A stretch of 23,693 bases of DNA from Chloroflexota bacterium (GTDB lineage: Bacteria > Chloroflexota > Dehalococcoidia > GIF9 > UBA5620), in the NCBI GenBank assembly GCA_026389735.1, contig JAPLHH010000065.1, positions 1 through 23,693 of the forward strand. Reading direction: 5' to 3'. Below the pieces are notes generated by a model, which saw only the letters and a list, made by a program, of their open reading frames with translations, was not told the DNA's origin and ran no database searches. Both the position numbers and the translations under genes were made by a program. Positions within the stretch are counted from its first letter, which is position 1. Each line of letters begins with the position of its first letter. Positions 14,605 through 21,487 of the stretch are shown piece by piece.

Positions 14605-14966
14605 TGCGCAATACCTATCTGTGGTTTCTACAACTGGTTACCGGCATATTGATAGCAGTTCTGTTGGGTGTACATATGGTATTAATGCACCTCGATGCTA
14701 TCCTTGGCTTCTTTGGAGTCGATGTTAACGACGTGACTTCCTGGGGCTCAATGATAGAGCGAGCTCGCCAGGGTATATGGACAGGCTTATATATGGCCTT
14801 ACTGGCCGTTGTTCTCTACCACGCCCTAAACGGACTGCGTAACGTTATCCTTGAGCTGACACCATCGGCCAGGACTGAACGTGTCGTCACCTGGGCTATT
14901 GTAGCCTTTGGCATCGTCGCCTTTGTCTGGTGCAGCTATGTACCCATTGCTCTGTTATCTGCTTAG
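14604..14966 (+). CDS. sdhD: Succinate dehydrogenase membrane anchor subunit (SdhD)
   Basis: A 120-aa membrane protein with three predicted helices (about 6-31, 57-82, 94-118). His24 and His29 are in the first helix (LLGVHMVLMHL) and His73 in the second (LYHALNGLR). With SdhC this gives enough His residues in both anchors for two haems b, as in type A enzymes that use menaquinone; assignment to that type is an inference. Similarity to SdhD families is low, so call rests on topology, the shared motif with SdhC, and position between sdhC and sdhB. Confidence 0.85.
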   Translation: MRNTYLWFLQLVTGILIAVLLGVHMVLMHLDAILGFFGVDVNDVTSWGSMIERARQGIWTGLYMALLAVVLYHALNGLRNVILELTPSARTERVVTWAIVAFGIVAFVWCSYVPIALLSA

Positions 14967-14974
14967 GAGGCATT

Positions 14975-15796
14975 ATGGACATGGATAAAAACAACCAGAT
15001 AACATTTAAAGTCCAAAGATACGATCCCGAACATGACGGCACGCCTCATTTTCAGGAATTTATGGTGCCATCTAGCCAGAGTATGACGGTTCTCGAAGGT
15101 CTCATCTATATAAAAGAAAACCTGGATAGCAGCCTTGTTTTTCGCACTTCATGCCGCATGGCCATCTGCGGCTCCTGTGGTATGCTCATTAACAACTACC
15201 CCCATCTCGCCTGTCACACACAAATAGAAGAGTTCCACTCAGACACGTTAACCATCAAACCATTGCCTAACCTGCCTATCATCAAAGACCTGGTAGTTGA
15301 CTTAATTCCATTCTTCAATACCCACAAATCAATAAAACCCTACATTCTCCGCCAAGACGCAGAGGAAATGGAAAACCCCACCGCCGAATACGCACAGGTA
15401 CCTATCACCTTAGAGACCTTCTTGCAGTTCACCTACTGCATAAAGTGCGGTATATGCATTTCTGCTTGTCCAACCTCAGCCAGCGATAAGCTTTTTCTTG
15501 GCCCGCAGGCTCTGGCTCAATGCTACCGCTACTGCGCTGACAATCGGGATGAAGGCGAAAAGGAAAGATTTCCCATGGTTGATACTGACCACGGGGTATG
15601 GCACTGCCATCTCGCCGGCGCCTGCTCCGAAGCCTGCCCCAAAGGCTTAGACCCAGCTCTGGCTATCCAACTACTCAAAAGAAGGCTGGTATCCCGAGCT
15701 GTAGGGCTCAGCAGAAAGCTGCCACCTTCTCCAATAGTCTCACCTCCCACTGAGGTTAAACCTAAAATTCCTTTCCCTGAGTTCACCGTGAAATGA
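14975..15796 (+). CDS. sdhB: Succinate dehydrogenase/fumarate reductase iron-sulfur subunit
   Basis: A 273-aa subunit with all three cluster sites. [2Fe-2S]: Cys60, Cys65, Cys68, Cys80 (SCRMAICGSCGM...HLAC). [4Fe-4S]: Cys155, Cys158, Cys161 and Cys221. [3Fe-4S]: Cys165, Cys211, Cys217, with the typical CSEACPKGLDP ending. I choose ATG 14975 because TTAGGAGG precedes it by 4 nt; a start at 14930 would add 15 residues inside sdhD. A second in-frame ATG follows two codons later. The C-terminal 35 residues are Pro-rich and look like a loose tail. It passes electrons from SdhA to the membrane haems and quinone. Fumarase beta follows after 33 nt. Confidence 0.95.
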   Translation: MDMDKNNQITFKVQRYDPEHDGTPHFQEFMVPSSQSMTVLEGLIYIKENLDSSLVFRTSCRMAICGSCGMLINNYPHLACHTQIEEFHSDTLTIKPLPNLPIIKDLVVDLIPFFNTHKSIKPYILRQDAEEMENPTAEYAQVPITLETFLQFTYCIKCGICISACPTSASDKLFLGPQALAQCYRYCADNRDEGEKERFPMVDTDHGVWHCHLAGACSEACPKGLDPALAIQLLKRRLVSRAVGLSRKLPPSPIVSPPTEVKPKIPFPEFTVK

Positions 15797-15829
15797 AGCT
15801 AGATAAACCACCACCATGGAGGGAGAACG

Positions 15830-16387
15830 ATGAAGACTCTAAATATCAAGTCACCACTTGATGAGGAAACTATTAAGAAGTTGAAAGCCGGTGACCAGGT
15901 TTTCATCACCGGCGTGATTTATACCGCAAGAGACGCTGCCCACAAACGCATGGTTGAAGCCTTAGATAAAGGCGAAAAGCTACCTTTTGATATAACCAAC
16001 CAGACCATTTATTACATGGGCCCAACGCCAGCCAAGCCAGGGCAAGTCATCGGCTCAGCCGGACCTACAACCAGCGGACGGATGGACACTTATGCCACCC
16101 GTCTTATGGCTGCTGGCCTCAAAGTAATGATCGGCAAAGGCAACCGGTCACAAGCGGTAAAAGATGCTATGAAAAAATACAAGGCAGTGTATTTCGCCAC
16201 CATAGGTGGCGCCGGAGCCTTGATTTCCAAAAGCATTAAGAAGGCAGAGGTAATAGCTTACGAAGATTTAGGTGCAGAGGCAATACGCCGTTTGGAGGTA
16301 GAAAACTTCCCCGCCACCGTTATCAATGACATCTATGGCGGCGACTTATACAAACAGGGCAAGGTCAAGTACCAGCTTAAGGCCTAA
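15830..16387 (+). CDS. Fumarate hydratase class I, beta subunit
   Basis: A 185-aa beta subunit (FumA C-terminal/TtdB family). It shows VIYTARDAAHKRM (30-41), IYYMGPTPAKPG, GPTTSGRMD (78-86), MIGKG and ATIGGAGAL, all typical of this subunit. It completes the active site of the alpha subunit encoded 3.4 kb upstream at 11599. GGAGGGAG lies about 6 nt before the ATG. It is the last gene of the operon; the next gene converges on it across a repeat pair. Splitting alpha and beta by the sdh genes is unusual, but both subunits are intact. Confidence 0.93.
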   Translation: MKTLNIKSPLDEETIKKLKAGDQVFITGVIYTARDAAHKRMVEALDKGEKLPFDITNQTIYYMGPTPAKPGQVIGSAGPTTSGRMDTYATRLMAAGLKVMIGKGNRSQAVKDAMKKYKAVYFATIGGAGALISKSIKKAEVIAYEDLGAEAIRRLEVENFPATVINDIYGGDLYKQGKVKYQLKA

Positions 16388-16425
16388 ACGGGGCTTGTCT
16401 CGTCGGCAAGGCACTTTTGTTTTCT

Positions 16426-16516
16426 GTCATTCTGAGGGAGCGGAGCGACCGAAGAATCTCGTTAAAAACAGACTTGGTAAGGGCGACTTTAGATTCTTCG
16501 CTACGCTCAGAATGAC
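16426..16516. repeat. Inverted pair of family B repeats at the end of the carbon operon, possible two-way terminator
   Basis: GTCATTCTGAGGGAGCGGAG... (16426-16460) and its inverse AGATTCTTCGCTACGCTCAG... (16491-16516) flank a 30-nt loop. The two can pair in RNA from either strand, and lie between the convergent fumarase beta and NUDIX genes. No T-run follows the stem, so a classical intrinsic terminator is not proven. Confidence 0.55.
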
Positions 16517-16543
16517 ATAATGGGTTTTGCTAGCTGGTCCGTA

Positions 16544-17086
16544 TTATCGGTGTCTAGCTCCCTTCAGCCCGAGCGAGATAACTCTAAGCAGCCCGGCTAC
16601 ACTCTTGGCATCGCAGATTTCCCCTGAAGCAATGAGTTCAGGTATCCGGGATATGGATACTTGAACCACCTCGATATCCTCAGTATCTTCAGCCTCACGA
16701 CGGCTAGGTATCAGATGCGTAGCCAGATATAGGTGTAAATACTCAGTGCAGTAGCCGGGGGCTGAATAAAAACCGCCAAGCTTGTCTATCTTGTTCGGTA
16801 AATAACCTATCTCCTCCTGTAACTCACGTCGAACACTGGCAATCGGCTGTTCACCAGGGTCAATGCCGCCCGCCGGAATCTCCAAGAGAATTTTGCCCAC
16901 AGCTTTACGATATTGACGAACTAAGATGACTCTGTCTTTAGAATCAAGGACCACCACTGCCACGCAATCGCTATGCTCAACAATCTCCCTGGTGGTCGTC
17001 TTGCCATTAGGCTTCAGCACCGTGTCAACCCTCAGCTTCACCGCCCGGCCGTCATAAATTCGCTGGCTGGATATAGTCTTCTCCAT
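16544..17086 (-). CDS. NUDIX hydrolase, ADP-ribose pyrophosphatase type
   Basis: A 180-aa protein with a perfect NUDIX box at 73-95 (G, then E79, R87-E88, E91-E92, G94). The upstream strand VILVRQYRKAVGKILLEIPAG and the GGFYSAPGYCTEYLHLYLA region after the box are typical of ADP-ribose pyrophosphatases (NudF-like), which hydrolyse ADP-ribose to AMP and ribose 5-phosphate. GAGAGG lies about 11 nt before the ATG. NAD kinase is two genes upstream on the same strand, so a link to pyridine nucleotide turnover is plausible, though repeats separate the genes and co-transcription is uncertain. Confidence 0.9.
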   Translation of the reverse strand: MEKTISSQRIYDGRAVKLRVDTVLKPNGKTTTREIVEHSDCVAVVVLDSKDRVILVRQYRKAVGKILLEIPAGGIDPGEQPIASVRRELQEEIGYLPNKIDKLGGFYSAPGYCTEYLHLYLATHLIPSRREAEDTEDIEVVQVSISRIPELIASGEICDAKSVAGLLRVISLGLKGARHR

Positions 17087-17166
17087 CTTATCTTTTACCT
17101 CTCTAATCTAAGCATGCATCCCTCACTTATGCTCGGAACAGGCTTCGCAATTCCGGTTTCCTGACT

Positions 17167-17245
17167 GTCATTGCGAGGCACGGAGTGCCGTGGCAATCTC
17201 GGTGTGGGGAATGAGGTGAGATTGCTTCGCTTCGCTCGCAATGAC
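17167..17245. repeat. Inverted pair of family A repeats
   Basis: GTCATTGCGAGGCACGGAGT... (17167-17200) and the inverse GAGATTGCTTCGCTTCGCTC... (17218-17245) form a potential stem with a 17-nt loop. It lies between the acetyltransferase and NUDIX genes, both on the minus strand, and may stop or weaken read-through. Confidence 0.65.
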
Positions 17246-17261
17246 ATAAGAAACTGCCAAG

Positions 17262-17726
17262 TCACCCTGGCTCAGACCGATAGATAAGAGCCACCTCATC
17301 GCAATCGGGAAACTTGGGACAACGATAGCACTCCGACCACACCTTTCGCGGCAATTCCATCTTGTCAACCTGATGAAAATTATGCCTTTCGAAAAAAGCC
17401 GGCTTGTAGGTCAGACAAAAGACTGTAGGAATCCCCAATTCCTTGGCTTCATCAAGGCAGGCTTCAATAAGTATCGAGCCCAAGCCCTTGGCCTGTTTAT
17501 CTTCGCTCACCGCCAGAGACTTAATCTCAGCTAAATCAACCCAGTTAATATGAAGGGCAACACAGCCGATAACCTGTTTACTACTATCCCTGATGACGAA
17601 AAAGTCGCGCAGGTTCTCATATATCTCGCTTAATGCTCGAGGCAGCATCTCACCCTTATCGGCGAAGCTGTTCACAAGTTCATGTATCCGCTGGACATCA
17701 TTTATTTTCGCTTTCTCTACTTTCAT
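17262..17726 (-). CDS. GNAT N-acetyltransferase, short ArgA-like (putative N-acetylglutamate synthase)
   Basis: A 154-aa GNAT protein. The acetyl-CoA site is in KQAKGLGSILIEACL (77-91). It follows the short ArgA pattern closely: INDVQRIHELVNSFADKGEM at the start, IKSLAV, VFCLTYKPAFFER, LPRKVW and a Cys-rich end (Cys133, Cys136, Cys142 in ECYRCPKFPDC). Such stand-alone domains make N-acetylglutamate for arginine synthesis in bacteria that lack the long ArgA, as with the Mycobacterium enzyme. No other arg gene is here, so the role rests on family alone. GGGAAGG precedes the ATG by 4 nt. Confidence 0.8.
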   Translation of the reverse strand: MKVEKAKINDVQRIHELVNSFADKGEMLPRALSEIYENLRDFFVIRDSSKQVIGCVALHINWVDLAEIKSLAVSEDKQAKGLGSILIEACLDEAKELGIPTVFCLTYKPAFFERHNFHQVDKMELPRKVWSECYRCPKFPDCDEVALIYRSEPG

Positions 17727-17761
17727 TATGCCTTCCCTTTAAGTCTGCTTATACTCCTGCT

Positions 17762-17839
17762 GTCATTCTGAGACTACTCGCCTTCTGTCATTCTGAGCGA
17801 AGCGAAGAATCCAGACCCTCTGCCAGCGCTCAGGATGAC
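17762..17839. repeat. Family B repeats, three partial or whole copies
   Basis: A partial copy GTCATTCTGAGACTACTCGC at 17762-17781, a full copy GTCATTCTGAGCGAAGCGAA... at 17787-17815, and an inverted partial copy CAGCGCTCAGGATGAC at 17824-17839. It lies between the nadK stop and the acetyltransferase start. Confidence 0.65.
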
Positions 17840-17841
17840 AA

Positions 17842-18675
17842 TTAAACACTTCCCTTTCCTTTAAGCCTCGATTCCAGATAGCTGTAAAAATAAGCCTTAG
17901 GGCGAATTCTCAAGAACCGAGCCACATGGCGGCTACGCTTTACCTTTACTTCATCCCCGCTACGCAGTGGCATCTCCACCTGTCCGTCAATGCTGAGCAT
18001 GGCTTCATGGGTGGTAGTCACCTTTATCTGGATTTCAGCTTCAGCCGGCAGAACCATAGCCCTGTCCAGCGCCAGATGAGGACAAACAGGCTTGAATATG
18101 ATTTCCTTAGCCTGTGGATAAAGAATGGGCCCACCAGCCGCCAGTGAGTAACCAGTGCTGCCGGTAGCCGTAGCTACTATAACGCCGTCAGCCCGATAGG
18201 TTGCCAGAACCTCACCATCAACTTTAGTTTCAACCTGAACCAGCCGAGCTGAGCTCCTTCGTCCCACAAAAACATCGTTCATCGCATTAAAAACCTTGTC
18301 CTGAGACAGCAGCTCAGCTTCCAGCATCGCCCTCTCTTCAATCCAACCATCACCATCCAGCAGCCGAGGCAGCTTCTCAAAAGCCTCATCAGCTTTAAGC
18401 TCGGTCATAAATCCTAAGTTGCCCAGATTTATGCCTACGATGGGCACTGCATGTGGGATAACGGCTCGGACGGCACGCAGGATAGTGCCATCGCCGCCGA
18501 TGCTAAGCATTAATTCCGACTCAGCTATCTGAGGCTTCGCCTTATCCTCTTCCCAGGCTGAGCATGTCCAGAAGGAAACGCCTCGGGCTTTCAGAAACTT
18601 CTCCAGTTCCTGACTGAAAGCCTTAGCCTTCTCAATCTTCGGATGATATAAAATGCCGACCTGTTTCACTTGCAT
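17842..18675 (-). CDS. nadK: NAD kinase
   Basis: A 277-aa ATP-NAD kinase that makes NADP. It has the GGDGT motif (60-64) after LMLSIGG, the region AMNDVFVGR (131-139) that matches the NE/D motif, and TGSTGYSLAAGGP (171-183), which forms the active site. The final third shows LSIDGQVEMPL, matching the conserved IDGQ segment. The ATG at 18675 has no good Shine-Dalgarno, but a promoter pair TTGACA and TAGACT ends 4 nt before it, so the message may be leaderless. A GTG two codons later is an alternative start. Confidence 0.95.
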   Translation of the reverse strand: MQVKQVGILYHPKIEKAKAFSQELEKFLKARGVSFWTCSAWEEDKAKPQIAESELMLSIGGDGTILRAVRAVIPHAVPIVGINLGNLGFMTELKADEAFEKLPRLLDGDGWIEERAMLEAELLSQDKVFNAMNDVFVGRRSSARLVQVETKVDGEVLATYRADGVIVATATGSTGYSLAAGGPILYPQAKEIIFKPVCPHLALDRAMVLPAEAEIQIKVTTTHEAMLSIDGQVEMPLRSGDEVKVKRSRHVARFLRIRPKAYFYSYLESRLKGKGSV

Positions 18676-18679
18676 TTGG

Positions 18680-18709
18680 AGTCTATCACCGCCAGCTAGA
18701 GGGTGTCAA
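18680..18709 (-). promoter_or_regulatory. Putative nadK promoter, leaderless arrangement
   Basis: Minus-strand TTGACA (18709-18704, full consensus) and TAGACT (18685-18680, 4 of 6) are 18 nt apart. The -10 box ends 4 nt before the nadK ATG, so transcription would begin at about the A of the start codon. Confidence 0.5.
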
Positions 18710-18727
18710 GGAATGCTGGTAGCGAAT

Positions 18728-19007
18728 GTCATTGCGAGCCCTTCGCTCTGTGTCATTCTGAGCGCAAGCGAAGAATCTCTCGCTCAGGGTAAACTCCATG
18801 TGGCAATCTCTGGGATTGCTTCGGGGCGTATATCCTTCGCCATGACAAAAACTCTCCACGTTTAGCCTGAACTCGTTCAGATAGATAGGTGACACTTTTA
18901 CAGTGTGACATTGGGTAATGTCCCCGGTGTCATTGCGAGCCGAAGGCGTGGCAATCTCAATACCTCCCCACCGAGATCGCCACGTCGCTCACGCTCCTCG
19001 CGATGAC
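18728..19007. repeat. Repeat-rich gap between nadK and rph (families A and B)
   Basis: This belongs to the 504-nt gene-free gap 18676-19179. A family A half copy is at 18728-18750, a family B copy at 18752-18780, and an inverted family A copy at 18802-18845 ending CCATGAC. An intact family A inverted pair lies at 18929-18958 and 18973-19007. Between them, GACACTTTTACAGTGTGACA (18891-18910) holds a small dyad ACACT-N5-AGTGT. No gene is seen. Confidence 0.65.
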
Positions 19008-19018
19008 AGAAAAAAGAA

Positions 19019-19042
19019 GAACAGGGATAGCAGACCCTGTTC
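19019..19042. other. Short hairpin
   Basis: GAACAGGG (19019-19026) and CCCTGTTC (19035-19042) form a perfect 8-bp stem with an 8-nt loop. It lies upstream of rph, has no T-run, and its role is unknown. Confidence 0.45.
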
Positions 19043-19090
19043 CGAGCGCCAACGAGGGATCTCGCTCCTAGAAATAACAACAGCAAGTGT

Positions 19091-19114
19091 CACTAATGTA
19101 CTGGACGAGTACAC
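19091..19114 (+). promoter_or_regulatory. Shared upstream element with 17-bp dyad, copy 1 (rph)
   Basis: A 24-bp sequence, CACTAATGTACTGG then ACGAGTACAC, holding the perfect dyad TGTACT-N5-AGTACA (19097-19113). It ends 4 nt before the rph -35 box. A copy with 23 of 24 identical bases lies at the same distance before the proB -35 box (22642-22665). Looks like an operator or activator site. Confidence 0.6.
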
Positions 19115-19118
19115 AGCC

Positions 19119-19148
19119 TTGTTAAGCTAGACAAGTCGATGCTATACT
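19119..19148 (+). promoter_or_regulatory. Putative rph promoter
   Basis: TTGTTA (19119-19124), 18-nt spacer, TATACT (19143-19148) with an extended TGC before it. It leaves a leader of about 25 nt with GAGGCAAGGG before the rph ATG. Confidence 0.6.
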
Positions 19149-19179
19149 GGGTTGATTAGAAAGCGAGGCAAGGGTTTTG

Positions 19180-19905
19180 ATGAAACGAGTAGACGGCCGT
19201 GATAATGATGAGCTTCGCCCGGTAAGTATCAGCCTGGGATATCAGGCTTTTGCTGAAGGCTCAGCATTGATAGAATTGGGGCGTACCAGAGTGCTCTGCG
19301 CTGTGAGTGTGGAGGAGAAGGTTCCCAACTTTCTCAAAGGTGAAGGCATCGGTTGGGTTACTGCTGAATATGCCATGCTGCCGCGTTCTACGCTCACTCG
19401 CACTCCCCGCAGCATCTCTCCCGAGAGGACAGCCGGTAGAAATCAAGAAATCCAACGTCTTATCGGCCGTAGCTTGAGGGCTGTTACCGACCTTGCGGCT
19501 CTGGGTGAAAGAACCTTTACTGTGGACTGTGATGTATTGCAGGCTGACGGCGGTACTCGAACTGCAGCCATCACTGGTGGATATGTAGCTCTGTTTTCCG
19601 CATTACATAATATGAAAAAACAGGGTATTCTGAAATCAATTCCAGTGAAGGGCGCGGTAGCTGCAACCAGTGTTGGTATTGTGGATAGGGAAGAGCTTCT
19701 TGACCTCTGCTATGAGGAGGACTCCCGGGCTGCAGTTGACTTTAATGTGGTTATGACTGACAAGGGCGAATTCGTAGAGCTTCAAGGCACAGCCGAAGGC
19801 AAACCTTTCTCCAAAGAAACCATCGATGCTTTGCTCTCACTTGCCGAGAAGGGAATCAAGCAATTATTCAAAATCCAGAAAGCGACTCTAGCAGAACTAC
19901 CTTAG
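19180..19905 (+). CDS. rph: Ribonuclease PH
   Basis: A 241-aa phosphorolytic 3'-5' exoribonuclease that trims tRNA 3' ends. Family signatures: [15 protein letters not shown] at the start, [37 protein letters not shown] (the GGTRT phosphate-binding part), DFNVVMT and [14 protein letters not shown] 19180 is preferred to an in-frame TTG at 19177; the length and the MKRVDGR start match the family. The CCA-adding-type enzyme, which acts on the same tRNA ends, is encoded 2.8 kb to the right, behind proBA. Confidence 0.96.
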   Translation: MKRVDGRDNDELRPVSISLGYQAFAEGSALIELGRTRVLCAVSVEEKVPNFLKGEGIGWVTAEYAMLPRSTLTRTPRSISPERTAGRNQEIQRLIGRSLRAVTDLAALGERTFTVDCDVLQADGGTRTAAITGGYVALFSALHNMKKQGILKSIPVKGAVAATSVGIVDREELLDLCYEEDSRAAVDFNVVMTDKGEFVELQGTAEGKPFSKETIDALLSLAEKGIKQLFKIQKATLAELP

Positions 19906-19921
19906 GCCGGCTTATTTATTT

Positions 19922-20166
19922 GTCACCCTGAGCCTTTCTCTTTTTGTCACCCTGAGCGGCAGCGAAGGGTCTAAAGATAGAAATGTAAAAGTTAAATATA
20001 AAAAGGCGAAATTACAAGTCAAAACTCAAAAATAAATTTAGGCTTTCGGCTTCGAACAGCAAGAAATAATATTTACATTTTTATTTGTAATTTTGATTTT
20101 TGAGTTCTAAATTTTAAGTTAGCGACAACGAAGCGTATCGAGATTCTTCGCTTCGCTCAGAATGAC
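19922..20166. repeat. Second compound repeat element, AT-rich core between family B-like arms
   Basis: This fills the 297-nt gap between the convergent rph and proA genes. A partial outer arm is at 19922 (GTCACCCTGAGCC) and a full one at 19946-19972; the inverse outer arm GAGATTCTTCGCTTCGCTCA... is at 20140-20166. The inner arms are AT-rich: ATTACAAGTCAAAACTCAAA near 20012 and its rough inverse near 20080-20107. The arm at 20072-20096, read on the minus strand, is about 84% identical to the arm starting at 1378 in the first element. No gene or T-run terminator is evident. Confidence 0.55.
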
Positions 20167-20202
20167 AGTGGGGTACTCAGAATGGCAGGAGATGGTTGCT
20201 TT

Positions 20203-21477
20203 TTAGGGGCGGACGTGCCCATCGCCGATAATAATCCACTTGTAGCTGGTCAGCTCCCTCAGCGCCATGGGGCCGCGGGCATGAAACTTTTGCGTGCTTA
20301 TGCCTATTTCAGCGCCTAGGCCGAACTGGCTGCCATCGGTAAAGCGGGTGCTGGCATTGGCATAGACGCAGGCAGCATCCACCTCATTGAGAAAGCGTGC
20401 CGCAGCCGATTTATCCTCGGCGACTATGGCCTCAGAATGCCCTGAGCCATAGCGCTCGATGTGCTCCAATGCCTCATCAAGCGAATCGACTATTTTAATT
20501 GCCGCAATCAGCGCCAGAAATTCCTTGCCCCAGTCATCAGCTTTTGCCGGAACGAGTTTAAGGGAAGGAATCGGCCCGAGAATATATAAAGTGCGCTTAT
20601 CGCAGTGCATTTCCACCCCGGCCTTGGCCCATTCCTGGGCAATTAGAGGCAGGTACCGCGAGGCGATTTCAGCGTGAACCAGAAGAGTATCCAGAGCGTT
20701 GCAAACAGTCGGCCGCTGAACCTTGGCATTATAGGCGATGGCCACTGCCTTGTTTATATCAGCGCTTTTGTCCACATAAGTATGACAGACGCCGATCCCG
20801 CCGGTAACCACAGGCATAGCAGCATTTTCAGCGACAGACTTAATCAGGCCGGCGCCGCCGCGAGGAATTATGAGGTCTATAGTGCCCTTCATCTTAAGCA
20901 TATAGTCGACGAGAGCCCTATCTGTTGATTCTATGATCTGTACAGCTCCTTGAGGCGCACCAGCCTTGTAGGCGGCTTCTTGAACGACCTTGGCCAGAGC
21001 CAGGTTGGAGCGTAGCGCCTCCTTGCCGCCGCGAAGAATGACGGCATTGCCTGATTTAAGGCATAACACAGAGATGTCCACAGTGACATTGGGACGGCTC
21101 TCGTAGATGGCGCCGATGACGCCAAGCGGTACGCGCTTCTTGCTGAGCTGGAGACCGTTGGGCAAGGTGCGTTCTTCAATCACCTCGCCCACCGGGTCAG
21201 GCAGGGCGGCAACTGTTCTTACATCCTGAGCTATAGCTTCCAACCGGCTTGTGTTCAGCATCAGCCGGTCAAGCATAACTGCGCTCATGCCAGAAGCTTC
21301 GGACTCGTTATAGTCCTGGCTGTTAGCGGCTAGAATCTCGTCCTGCATGGTCCTGAGGGCACCAGCGACGCTGAGCAGAGCCTTGTTCTTAATTTCGGTA
21401 GGCAAGAAGGCGAGTTTCCTTGAAGCTGCCTTAGCCGCTTTGCCTTTTTCTTCCAGTTCAGTTATCGCAGACTGCAT
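20203..21477 (-). CDS. proA: Glutamate-5-semialdehyde dehydrogenase (gamma-glutamyl phosphate reductase)
   Basis: A 424-aa aldehyde-dehydrogenase-fold enzyme, second step of proline synthesis. The catalytic Cys259 is in QRPTVCNALDTLLVH. VPLGVIGAIYESRPNVT (116-132), IIPRGGAGLI and the C-terminal FGLGAEIGISTQKFHARGPM are typical ProA segments. GGAGG lies 6 nt before the ATG. It follows proB by 10 nt in the same operon. All expected parts are present; length is usual. Confidence 0.96.
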   Translation of the reverse strand: MQSAITELEEKGKAAKAASRKLAFLPTEIKNKALLSVAGALRTMQDEILAANSQDYNESEASGMSAVMLDRLMLNTSRLEAIAQDVRTVAALPDPVGEVIEERTLPNGLQLSKKRVPLGVIGAIYESRPNVTVDISVLCLKSGNAVILRGGKEALRSNLALAKVVQEAAYKAGAPQGAVQIIESTDRALVDYMLKMKGTIDLIIPRGGAGLIKSVAENAAMPVVTGGIGVCHTYVDKSADINKAVAIAYNAKVQRPTVCNALDTLLVHAEIASRYLPLIAQEWAKAGVEMHCDKRTLYILGPIPSLKLVPAKADDWGKEFLALIAAIKIVDSLDEALEHIERYGSGHSEAIVAEDKSAAARFLNEVDAACVYANASTRFTDGSQFGLGAEIGISTQKFHARGPMALRELTSYKWIIIGDGHVRP

Positions 21478-21487
21478 ATCGCCTCCT

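Noticed and set aside
16388..16425. Intrinsic terminator directly after the fumarase beta gene
   Set aside because: Only a 4-bp stem (CTTG/CAAG) followed by a T-rich but interrupted stretch; the repeat pair just downstream is a better candidate.
18728..19007. CRISPR array
   Set aside because: The repeats alternate in orientation, vary in length and sequence, and lack evenly sized spacers; no cas gene is present.
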